NCBI GenBank assembly: GCA_036245525.1
Contig: BTPG01000004.1
Span: 52,903,960-52,967,959, forward strand
Reading direction: 5' to 3'
Length of the DNA stretch: 64,000 bases
Source of the DNA: Semisulcospira habei
Taxonomy: Eukaryota > Mollusca > Gastropoda > Semisulcospiridae
Shown here: positions 54,641 to 64,000 of the stretch, one piece after another
How positions within the stretch are numbered: position 1 is the first letter of the stretch
How the letters are laid out: every line of letters begins with the position of its first letter
Notes under the pieces: generated by a model
What the model was told of the DNA's origin: nothing
What the model saw: the letters and a program-made list of their open reading frames with translations, nothing else
Database searches by the model: none
Made by a program: the position numbers and the translations under genes

Positions 54641-56703
54641 TCGTGGATCACGCGACATGTCATGCCATCATAGCTGCTCTTGATCAGGCGGACGAGCTTT
54701 GTGGGTACACCATAGTGTCGTAGGAGTTTCCACAGAGTCTCTCGGTCCACGCTGTCAAATGCTTTCTCATAATCCACAAAGTTGACGTACAGCGGGGAGC
54801 TCCACTCCAGAGACTGTTCCACGATGATGCGGAGAGTGGCGATCTGGTCTGTACATGATCGGTTCTTCCTGAATCCTGCTTGCTGGTCTCTCAGCTGGGG
54901 GTCAACGGAGCTCTTCATTCTCTCTAGGATGATCCTGTTGAAGACCTTTCCTGGTACTGACAGCAAGGTGATTCCTCTGTAGTTGGAACACTTGCTGAGG
55001 TCGCCTTTCTTGGGAAGCTTGATTAGGTACCCCTCCTTCCAGTCAGCTGGCATCACCTCCTCTTCCCAGATCTTTCCAAACAGTGGGTACAGCATCTCAA
55101 CTGTTGTCTCTAGGTCTGCTTTCAGAGACTCCGCTGGGATGCCATCTGGCCCTGCTGCTTTGCCATTCTTCAAAAATGCCACTGCTTTTCTGATCTCTTC
55201 CCGGCTGGGTCTGTCACAGCTGATGGGTAGGTCAGTCTCTGCCGGCTGCATGTCGGGGGGGTCGGGTGGGCTAGGTCTGTTCAGTAACTCTTCAAAATAC
55301 TCGGCCCATCTGTCGAGTTGGTCTGCTCTGTCTGCAATAGGCTTGCCTTCTTTGTCTTTTACTGGTCTTTCTGTATGGCCATACTTACCCGACAATCTTC
55401 TGGTAAAGTCGTAGAGCTGTTTCATGTTGCCGCTGCCTGCTGCCTTTTCTGCCTCTGCTGCCAGGCTGTCTGTGTAGGCCCTCTTGTCTGCCCTGATACT
55501 CCTCTTCACCTCGCGGTTGGCTTCCGAGTATTCCCCCTGTGCCCTTACTTTGGCTGCTCTCGTGCGACTGTTGTTGACCGCTGCTTTCTTCTGCTTCCTC
55601 GCTTCTATCTTCTTCAAGGTCTGTGCCGACAGCCAGTCCTTGTGGTGGTGTTTCCTGAACCCTACAGTGTCTTTGCAGGTTGAGTTCAGCGCCTCTCTAA
55701 CTGCCTTCCACTGCTGCTCTGTGGTGACCGCCTCTTCTTCATTTACTAGCTCCTGTAGCGCTTGAAACCGGTTGGACAGCACCAGTTTGAACTCTTCTCT
55801 AACTCCAGTTTCTCTCAGGAGGCCTACATTATAGCGCTGTCTTCTTGTTGTCTCTGTGCGGCTTTTCTTTAGCTTGAGCTTCATTCTTAAGGTAAGCAGA
55901 TGGTGGTCTGAGGCGACATCTGCTCCCCTCCTCACTCGAACATCTTGAAGGGATCTTCTAAATTTCTTGCTAATGCAGATATGGTCTATTTGGTTCTCTG
56001 TTGTATGGTCAGGTGAGACCCAAGTTGCTTTGTGTATTCTTCTGTGTGGGAAGATGCTGCCTCCAATGACAAGTCGGTTTAGAGCACAAAAGTCTACAAA
56101 CCTCTCCCCGTTCTCACTCATCTCCGAGCCTAGTCCCTGTCTCCCCATCACCTCTTCGTATCCGGTGTTGTCCTCCCCTATTTTGGCATTAAAATCGCCC
56201 ATAACGATGGTGATGTCTCGCTCCGCACATTTGTCCACGGCACTCTGGAGTCGGTCGTAGAACTCTTGTTTCTCTTCCTCGTCACTGTCATTGGTGGGCG
56301 CATAACACTGGATGACGTTCAGCTTGAGCTTTTTCTTGGTTCTAAAGGCTGCTGTTATAATTCTTGGCCCAAGAGGTTCCCAGCCCATCAGCGCTCTCTG
56401 TGCCACTGGTGACAGCATGAGTGCTACTCCTTCTGTATGGGGGGCATTCTCCTCTTCATGACCTGAATACAGAATCATCTCCCCACTTAACAGCCTTTTC
56501 TGGCCAGACTGCGTCCATCTGGCTTCACTGATGCCTAACAGGGAAAGGTTGTACTTTTGCATTTCTGCTGCTATCTGGGCGGCCTTGCCGCTCTGGTACA
56601 TGGTCTTGACGTTCCATGTGCCCATGGTTGTATCCCTGGATAGAGAGAGGCGGCTCGGTCCTGTGGCTTCCGAAGACTTCCGGCTTTCACCACAGGACGT
56701 CAT
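54641..56703 (-). CDS. LINE endonuclease and reverse transcriptase
   Basis: Starts MTSCGESRKSSEATG. The APE endonuclease spans about residues 25-265: MGTWNVKTMYQSGKAAQ, LLGISEARWTQSG, YAPTNDSDEEEKQEF, MGDFNAKIGEDNTGYEE, HKATWVSPDH, ASDHHLLTLRMKL. RT follows from about residue 450: LKNGKAAGPDGIPAE, NYRGITLLSVPGK, QAGFRKNRSCTDQI, FVDYEKAFDSVDRETLW. EN active-site residues (N, E, D/N, SDH) and the first RT Asp are present. It is broken only by the shift near 54630, so it is a recent copy. Relatives of this ORF in invertebrate genomes are often mislabelled as craniofacial development protein 2. Confidence 0.92.
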
Positions 56704-56979
56704 AAGTCTTCTAGTAGAAGAACCTTCCTCCTCCAGGAAAGGAATTACTGTTAGTCTTTTCGTCGGCGTTTTTGTAGCTATTTCCTTTTTTGCAGGGTGG
56801 GGAAGCTACCCCCACGCCCAACCCCCTTACTAGGAGGACCAGGGGTTTTCTGTCGGGGTCACCTTCCCTTAGACCATGTTGGTTCACGGCACCTTATTTC
56901 ATTCGGTGCATCCCTCTCACGAGGGACCCCCTATCCACCACCCAGGGGACGCGCCTCAGCGCGAGGATCTTTAAGACAT

Positions 56980-57160
56980 ACGAGGCAAAAAATACATAAT
57001 GCTCCACACCCTTCCAAATACAAGGCATCAATTATGTGAAGATCCATGTCCCTTACACATACAAGGCACAAGGTGTGTGACACTCCGTATCTCTTACACT
57101 TACGCGCACAAAATAGATGATGCTCCATATCCCCTACACATACAAGGTACAAAGTACATT
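56980..57160. repeat. Minisatellite, right part
   Basis: ATACAAGGCACAAGGTGTGT, GATGCTCCATATCCC units continue the array interrupted at 53679. Confidence 0.78.
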
Positions 57161-58961
57161 GAGGCTTTCCGTCAACAGAAAATTCTCCGTATTTGATGGA
57201 CAAATTTTAACAGGAACAGAAGGAATTGAAGGCCATCAGTCCCTGGGATGGACTTAGCTTGAGGAAAAACTAACTTATCCCTGGTGTGTTTAAAAAAAGC
57301 GACGGACTGTAGAGCGTCTGGGGCGGATTTTTGTCATGCTGTGGGTCCCCATGACGGACAATTTTAAATCCTAGCAGAAAGCCTGACATTGTTTTTATCT
57401 CTACCTCACGTGACCAATCCCCTTAGCACAAACCTTACCGCGTGACATTGCTACAATATATGTTACTGGTATCAGGGGTTAATCTGACCTCCCTTAGCCT
57501 ACAAGAGTCCGTGATGCAAACCCTTGATAGCAATAACGCATTTGTTTTTATTCCTCCAGTATTTTCGTAAAAGAAATTAAGCTGAAGTCTTTTGACCTAG
57601 ATCACACCAGACATGACTGATGTTAAAATAAATATACATGTGTACATACCGTAAAAGACTTATGATGTAATACAAGATCTTTCACGACGTTGCAGCATTG
57701 TCTACAAATTGTCAGATTAATGCAATAGGAGAGGTGAGTGACCATTTGCCTCAAAACGCTTTAGAATTCTTCAATTAAATAGTTGCACAAGATGCTCATG
57801 TGCTTTTGATTCCACAAATGTTCTTTCATTAGTAGTCTGGGACACGATATTGTTGCAAATGAGTGCTACAAACAACTCCAATAGTGTGCCTATTGTTTTG
57901 AACAACACTAAGTAACTTTGTAATTTAGAAGGTTTTGTCAAGACACATCATAAAGAGGGCTACAAGAAGTCCGCCATTAGCCGCCACAAGGGTTTTTGTG
58001 GTGAGGTCACATGCTATGGTTTGAACTAAAGGGATTGGCCGTGTGACGTAGAAATGAACAGAAGATGGGATGCCAGTCCTGTTCCTATTTTTAAGCTCAT
58101 CCTTCTTATCCATCTCCCTCCACCAAAATCCACCCTCTGATCCACACACTGGCTCACACTAATAAAAACGGACATGCATAGCTGCGCGCCATTTGTATGC
58201 TCTGTGGGATGGCATAGCAACAGTTATTTCTGAAGAAGAAAACTAGCATGAGCAGCGAAATGCATCACTGTAAGCTTCACGCCCTGGCATCGATAGTCCC
58301 ACGACACCATGTACATAGCGACAAAATTGATGTTTTATATCACTCATTTAATACTAACATTTTTATGTAAATACGATGATCAAAATTTGCAATTTTCTAG
58401 CTGATTTTCACACCTTTAGCTATAACTTTTAGGTCAGAATTTGACCTAATCATACCCGAGAGCTGGCACAAACAGCAGGCTTATGCAAATACTGTTTATG
58501 AAAAATCATTTGTGTATTAATGAGAATGTTGCTTTTTCATAAAAAAAAAACATTCAATGATTGTTTTAAAAATAATTCCAAAATGTGATGCTGAAAATCA
58601 TAATTTTACCTAATCATACCAACAGAGCCGGGACAAACTGTATGTAAATATTGTTTATGAAACACTGTTTGCGTATTAACGAGAATGTTTATTTTTCCTA
58701 AAAAGATTCAACTGTTTTAGTATTAATCTCAGATAATTCCCCAAAGCGATATTTAAATTGTTTTCAATAATAAATTATGTCTCAAAACGCTGAAGAGGTA
58801 CAGTGCTAGCTAAAGAACACATTCAATACCTTCCTTTAATCTAGCTATATGCCAAATATCTAGTAAGACTAAGAAAAATGACAGCCTCAAATGTGGAGCA
58901 ACCAGTTTTCATGGAACAGCCATTTCCTCGTCACTGTGTATTTAAATTAAACAAGAGTGGC
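57161..58961. other. Intronic sequence without recognised genes
   Basis: No protein-like frame. Two diverged copies of a roughly 180-bp stretch (58440-58580 and 58610-58720) share ATTGTTTATGAAA and GTATTAAC/TGAGAATGTT, so a local duplication is likely. Confidence 0.5.
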
Positions 58962-59680
58962 AAAGTCCTTAAGGCTCACATGCATAACCAATCCAGGTAA
59001 TTAATCTGACCATTGTGACCTTGACCTTTCCAACAGGTCACTGAAATAAGCCAGCTTTCATGTGTTCTAAAATAAGGAAAGGGTTGTCCTTTGTACCCGC
59101 AAAATCCATATTTTCTCAAACCAAACTTTTCACTTTTTTCACATCATTTGCTGATCTCTTGTGACCCTTAACCTTTCTCAGAGGTCATCCAAATTAGCAT
59201 GCATAGGAAGGTCTTACCATCAGGTACCTCTGTACCTGGTCTGGGATGAAAGTTGTAAATAGTACTTGAGCAAAAAAGAATTGTCAAAAAATGGCTATTT
59301 GTGACCCATTTCCTGATCGCTTGAGACCCTTGACCTTTCCAAGGTGTCATACAAATTAGTAGGCATAGGAAGGTCTTACTATTAGGTGTCTCTATGTACC
59401 AAGTTTGGGTTTCAAGCTGTAAACAGTACTTGAGAAAAAAAAAACATCTTTTGTCAAAATATGTCTATTTTGGAACTATTTTCCGATCCCCTGTGACAGC
59501 GACCTTTGAGAGAGTTCACTCAAATTGGTATGTTTAGAAAGGTCTTGTCACAAAGTATCCTTGAGCCAAGTTTGAAGACTGTGGCTTAAATAGTCTCTGA
59601 AAAAATGCCAACGTTAAATTTACCATGGACAATGGTCCAGAGCATAGTCTCACTTTTGCTGTCACACATGAACCAAACAC
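58962..59680. repeat. Old dispersed repeat, uninterrupted copy
   Basis: Starts AACAAGAGTGGCAAAGTCC, has three to four GACCCTTGACCTTTCC/ATTAGTAGGCATAGGAAGG units, and ends CTTTTGCTGTCACACATGAACC. It is the best template for the split copies at 6-23 kb and 50-52 kb. Confidence 0.8.
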
Positions 59681-59933
59681 TTAAGACAAAATCAGGTGAC
59701 AGCCACTTTAATACTGTCACACTTTAATGAATACAGAACTGAAAATAACGTGTGGTTAAACTATCCATTTTTGGTGCCCAGTGCCGACCGCAGAACATAT
59801 GCAGTGGCTTTAACTTACAGAAATGCGTGGGACTTTATCCAAGTCTTGTGCATGTGCACTGTACATGTCCAAGGCAAAAGAAGATTTCATTTCAAAGGAC
59901 TTTTCCTAACTTTATAATTATGCTTCATCTCTT

Positions 59934-60144
59934 TTAACCCTTCTCATCCTGATGCACTCATTGATTGAAATAAATTTGACAATAGTTCAAAGGTGGTGCC
60001 ATAATAGCTTGACACCTCAGGTGCCAAACTTTTCTGGCACCACCCTTGAACAAAAACGGTTGAGCTAGCTCCTAATCTGTAATGTACCTTCATAGGAAAT
60101 AAGCAAATTTAAAAAAAATTCAGCCTCAGGATGAAATGGGTTAA
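59934..60144. repeat. TTAA-type MITE, subfamily II
   Basis: TTAACCCTTCTCATCCTG to AGGATGAAATGGGTTAA, TTAA at both ends, with the hairpin ATAGTTCAAAGGTGGTGCC ... GGCACCACCCTTGAAC. Confidence 0.72.
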
Positions 60145-60835
60145 TTGCTGTTGAACCATCTATTTACATGATACCAATATGGCAGTAACACGCACAATTC
60201 TCCAGGGCCATCACAAATTCAAACTGGGAATAACAACAATACTAATAAATACTAGCCATTAAGTAGCTCCAGGCACCACGAGCTGAACCGAACACAACAC
60301 TCATGTGAAACACATCCTGAACACAGTACAAGGAAAACAGAACATTCATGTGGTGTGAAGGGTCAGCTCAGCTGTTGAAGTCTGGAAGGGAAATAGCTGG
60401 AGTGCTACGGAAAAGAACCCCTGAGGGTCCCCTTGAAGTAATGATAACATGAGAGGAGCCAAGTCTGATGTCAGAAGCCAGCATCAAACACTGCACCTCA
60501 AGCATTCGTGGCTGGCGCCTTACTGCTGTACCATGTACAACACAAAATACAAGAAACGCTCATACATCGGTGAAAGTTGGAATCTTGGAAATTTCCACCG
60601 AGGGTTCCGGGGGCTGCACAGGCCCCATGGCAAGGTTGAAGGGCAGTGTCTACATAGTGATCCATGGGGTCAAGCCCCTGGACAAAAAGCAGATTTTAAC
60701 AATTTTCATAAATTTTATTCAACTGAGTTGTACAGCCTATTTTTCCTGGTGGATGGACTGAAAATACTAGCTAACTGTACTTTACACAAAAGCCAATGAA
60801 TACCTGATTAATTATTACTTAAACATGTAACTCAC

Positions 60836-61032
60836 AATTCTCCATGGCCTTCATAAGTTCATACTGGAAATGTCGGCACCCTGGCAACCGAGATGTGTCT
60901 TTTATCATACAATCATCGACCCATGATGAAACCTCCTGCTGTCCATCATCTAATAGGAGGTAGTGAGTAACACTTGGAGAGATCCCTGACCCCAGACATT
61001 CTTCTTCACCGAATCGAGGTGGGACATCTGCT
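60836..61032 (-). CDS. TRPM-like channel exon (SLOG N-terminal part)
   Basis: Encodes GEEECLGSGISPSVTHYLLL, DDGQQEVSSWVDDCM, RHFQYELMKAMEN. THYLLLDDG matches the THFxLxDDG strand that opens the conserved half of the TRPM SLOG domain. The donor GAATT|GTGAGT leaves one base, completing Cys with the next exon. The acceptor is uncertain: the first AG (61043) would put a TGA in frame, so a CAG at 61033 or one of its neighbours is taken. Confidence 0.8.
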
Positions 61033-61331
61033 GCCTCATTCTGTGCAAAGATACACAGAAAGTTAGTTCACAAAACACAAGACAGAAGTGTGATCTCCCA
61101 ATTAAACATATAAGTTCACTCTCTATTAAAGACCAGCCTTTAATAGTGAGTAGCCTTGATTTGCTTATACCTTAGAACTCAGTAGGCTTACATGATGAAT
61201 TACTCATATTTACTACCCGTGTAAGTAGCATCATGTCTATCAACAGTCGAGTAGCATCATCTTACATGAAATTCTTTCATGATACATTATGTTTATTGTC
61301 CACCTGTCTTTCACCTTGTCTGCCTGTGTCC

Positions 61332-61411
61332 TTAACTCTTTTAGCCCCAGAACCGAACGACTTCCATTCTGTTGAATGAAAGTCATTTAGTTCTGGGGCT
61401 CAAAGGGTTAA
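61332..61411. repeat. 80-bp TTAA palindrome
   Basis: TTAACTCTTTTAGCCCCAG and CTGGGGCTCAAAGGGTTAA are inverted copies with ATTCAACAGAATG at the centre. It is a minimal-size member of the TTAA family, only 80 bp long. Confidence 0.7.
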
Positions 61412-62510
61412 ACTTGTCCATGACCACATGTGACCTCAACCTTCAGCCATGCACTGCTGTCACCACTATGATGCTAATAACCTCACACACAGTGATTCAT
61501 GTTATCCACTACACCAGTTTTCAGATTCAAGTACATGTATAGCAAAAGTTTGTATAAAGAATTTATCAAGCATTTCCATTGTAAAGTGTACAGTACTCTC
61601 AACTGTTTCAACTGTTAAAGAATAGAAGACTTCACAACTGAAAAAGAACAGCAGGCAAGGCAACTCAAAGTTTGTCAGACTGAAGTGTCCAAAATAATAA
61701 ACAAAACAGAAGTTTGTAACATGAACCAAAAAGCCAACAGACAATAAACTGCTTACTGTGCTTGAAGTTCTTTGAAACATAAAAATAGTTTTCAATCTTG
61801 AATTAAACAGCAGCTTTCCCTTTAAAGGCTCATGTATTAGTGGAGTAGGCCTGTTGCAGACTTGTTCATAAACTGTTCACTTCATGTTACAGACAAACTA
61901 ATTTCTGGGAATGGTAATGAAGAACATTCAGAACATTTTCAGAGGCAGGGCCACTGCAAAACTTGGCATGAAAGGAGAAATAATAAGCCCAATGTGCAAA
62001 AGGCCTTCAGGTCGATGTCGGCCGCCTCTGGCCCAATGGTGGCCTTGCAACACATGATCAGCAGCAATTAGTCCATCTGCAGCGTCCAACAAAGCGGGCT
62101 ATTGATGAGTGGGCACGCACGCTTTTGAACCTAGACCAATGACATTTTATCTGCTTCATTATTAGTGAAAACAGGCACTACTTTGCAGCTGTCTGTGAGC
62201 TCTAGCCTATTAGTTTTTACTTTCTGTCAGCTAAGTTCACTAAAACGAACAGAAGCCTCATTAACACTATTGTGACTAGCACAGCCATTGCTTTATCTTC
62301 CTGCCAGCCTGAGCCTGCCTCCAAGACACTTTCAGAAAACCAGGAACTGTAAACAAATCTGTCTAGCAAGCTTGAATTAAGTCCAATCACCACCAAATAT
62401 TGTGTGTACTTATTGAAAAAAAGATGCCCAGTTCAGCCGTGCTATTTATAAGTTTGTCGCGTGATTCGTATAAGCCGTCATCTTAAAAATGGGGGATAAT
62501 TTATGTTTTT
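61412..62510. other. Intronic or upstream sequence without recognised genes
   Basis: No supported exon. Codon-like frames here lack similarity I can name. Confidence 0.4.
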
Positions 62511-62917
62511 TTAGGTTTTTTTTTTCATACTTGCTACCACCACAGGCTCTGATACTGGAACTGTTTCTGCACTGCATTTTTCATCACCGTCACTGCTATT
62601 TTTACTTTTGTGAGGCGAAAAAGACTCGTCAGAATCCCTATCGGCAGGATCGTCAAGATCCAGCATTCTAAGAATCTCATCTCTTGACATGGGTCGCCTT
62701 CGATTCATATTCTTCATCTAAATTTGCCACAATCCTTCGCTGATATGAACACGAGCGGATGTGGCTGCAATTCTTTTATCAAGGGAAACAACTCAATTGC
62801 TGGCAAGCTTCAAAACGGGGGAGCAAACATGAGTCTTCTACCTTGCATCACTAAAACGACTCGAGGCGCGATGCTAGGCTGCCATGACTCAAGGCGAGGC
62901 TGGGCTGAATGAGTTAA
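62511..62917 (-). pseudogene. piggyBac-like transposase N terminus with TTAA end
   Basis: Minus strand 62717-62511 encodes RRRPMSRDEILRMLDL, then an acidic SDESFSPHKS stretch, typical of the start of piggyBac/PGBD transposases. 200 bp upstream the element ends TTTAACTCATTCAGCCC (TTAA 62914-62917), the same terminal sequence as the palindromic MITEs. The other end and the catalytic domain are missing. Confidence 0.5.
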
Positions 62918-63488
62918 ACATGTCTCAGTTCTTTGGAACTGTTGTCAAAATAAAGAAAAAAATCTAAAAGAAGGTATTCAAGAAGACATAAATGACGTTG
63001 GATTTACGCTCACCCCCACAGAATGGGTACAAGCACTCTAGGAATATGTAGAAGTACTCACACACTGGACACGTCATGATGCCACTGTTTTATTCCCAAA
63101 GAAGGGCAATCTTTTATCAAACTCAACGGGGCAGATTTTTCTGTCACAATTTTTCAAGATATTTTGCAACATATGACGTTTTGACTTTGTTTCCATTATT
63201 GAGTCACTGTATCACATCACATAGTCAGGCAAATTAAGGGGCACATTCCCTTTTATTTGCATCCTCGATGGCTTATGGTGACTAAGCTGGCACACTGAAG
63301 TACTACATTCAGGTTGAATGTATGAAACTGCGCAATTATTGATTTTTCATAGTGGCTCTGCCTCTAATATAGCTAAGCGAGTGAAACTGTCACTGTACCA
63401 AATCTGATGCCTGTAACATGAAAATGAACAATTATGTTACTTATTCACTCCACTATATTGCATACTGTTCAAGCAAGCCTTTATTCTC
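62918..63488. other. Sequence without recognised genes
   Basis: A short frame at about 63083-63012 (minus) reading MTCPVCEYFYIFLECLYPFC has splice-like borders but no family match, so it is not called. Nothing else was supported. Confidence 0.4.
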
Positions 63489-63714
63489 TTAACCCATTCA
63501 GCCCTGATGCACTACAGCATAAGATGGATCGACCATGATGCACTACAGCATAAGATGGATCGACCATGATAATTCAAAGGTAGTGATGTCGGCGCCAAGC
63601 TAATCTGGCACTACCCTAGAATTATCATGGTTGATCCATCTCCTGCAACAGGTGCATAGTCGTTTGATGATGCCTCAAAAATTTGAGAAATATGTGAGAG
63701 GCTGAATGGGTTAA
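63489..63714. repeat. TTAA-type MITE, subfamily I
   Basis: TTAACCCATTCAGCCCTG to GGCTGAATGGGTTAA. An internal 37-bp stretch (ATGCACTACAGCATAAGATG...) is directly duplicated, and the hairpin is truncated on one side. Confidence 0.72.
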
Positions 63715-64000
63715 GTTCTATTATCATCACTCAACTTAGACAAACTTGGAAGAAAATCTTAGATAGTTGATGATGCTGAACACATTCACTCCTCCATGTA
63801 CCTGCTGCATATTTTCGCTTACAGGTCACTGAAAGTGATTCTCCCTTTGTTCCATGAATTTGATCTCTACATCATAATCTTTAGCGTCAACAACACAGAG
63901 GGCACATAGGCTGTGAAGGATTACACAAGTTGCTATGGGAATGAGCTGAATATGACATGACAAGTCCCATTCAATGCCCCATTGGGTCAGGACCATGATA
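63715..64000. other. Window end, no recognised feature
   Basis: Nothing supported from sequence. Confidence 0.4.

Larger units (their letters stand above)
53680..56966 (-). mobile_element. Near-complete APE-type LINE, 3.29 kb
   Basis: TSD ATCTTTAAGACAT (53667-53679 and 56967-56979) and a (TTAC)n tail at the left, so the sense is minus. The 5' leader of about 260 bp (56966-56704) precedes one EN-RT polyprotein. It is probably full length from its size and single ORF. It inserted into a minisatellite. Confidence 0.92.

Noticed and set aside
63009..63083. Minus-strand frame MTCPVCEYFYIFLECLYPFC with splice-like borders, a possible extra exon
   Set aside because: Only about 25 codons, no match to the TRPM N-terminal region I know, and its phase does not clearly join the uncertain acceptor near 61032.
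1..64000. Tandem TGACCTTTC and hairpin repeats as a CRISPR array, or tRNA genes
   Set aside because: Repeat lengths and spacing do not fit CRISPR, the DNA is spliced animal sequence, and no cloverleaf with A/B boxes was identified by eye.

Overview
This window is animal nuclear DNA and, from its repeats and gene content, most likely molluscan (probably gastropod); the species cannot be named from sequence alone. It is spliced, intron-rich DNA dominated by transposons: DIRS-type tyrosine-recombinase retroelements, APE-type LINEs, a hAT element, piggyBac-like TTAA elements, a SINE-like family with a (TTGA)n end, and many microsatellites. I saw no bacterial gene organisation, rRNA, tRNA or CRISPR array.

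One host gene can be assembled. Ten minus-strand exons lie at 61032-60836, 52811-52699, 46609-46512, 45374-45166, 45025-44927, 43755-43613, 32076-31938, 31688-31576, 1745-1645 and 257-26. They join with GT..AG borders and matching phases into about 430 residues. The product reads as the cytosolic N-terminal half of a TRPM-family cation channel: the SLOG/LSDAT-like MHR1/2 segment, then the helical MHR3/4 segment. The first exons (beyond 61 kb) and the membrane channel (left of position 1) were not found here. The 29.8-kb and 11.5-kb introns are mostly transposon.

Region by region. 0-6 kb holds TTAA-flanked palindromic MITEs, a 371-bp fold-back element, a CR1/L2-like LINE tail, a 1.05-kb piggyBac-like element and a 59-bp minisatellite. 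6-23 kb is a four-level nest. An old dispersed repeat is split by a hAT element (6303-9551, 8-bp TSD) and by a SINE (12-bp TSD), and that SINE is itself split by two DIRS elements, A (9972-16139) and B (16275-22418). DIRS C (24200-30479) is the best preserved. DIRS D (33097-41380) is badly decayed and carries two SINE copies and an RNase H-bearing LINE fragment. 43-47 kb holds four TRPM exons. 47.1-49.6 kb and 53.7-57.0 kb hold two APE-type LINEs with clear TSDs. The remainder is intron with MITEs and old repeat arrays.

All four DIRS copies share one architecture: long inverted terminal repeats with unlike tips, and an internal complementary region (ICR) made of the inverse of both tips fused together, placed beside the left terminal repeat. 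This fits the circular-intermediate model for DIRS-1. Their coding order on the minus strand is Gag (N-terminal Cys cluster, RS-rich domain, conserved core), then reverse transcriptase/RNase H, then tyrosine recombinase. Every element whose orientation can be judged lies in the same sense as the TRPM gene.
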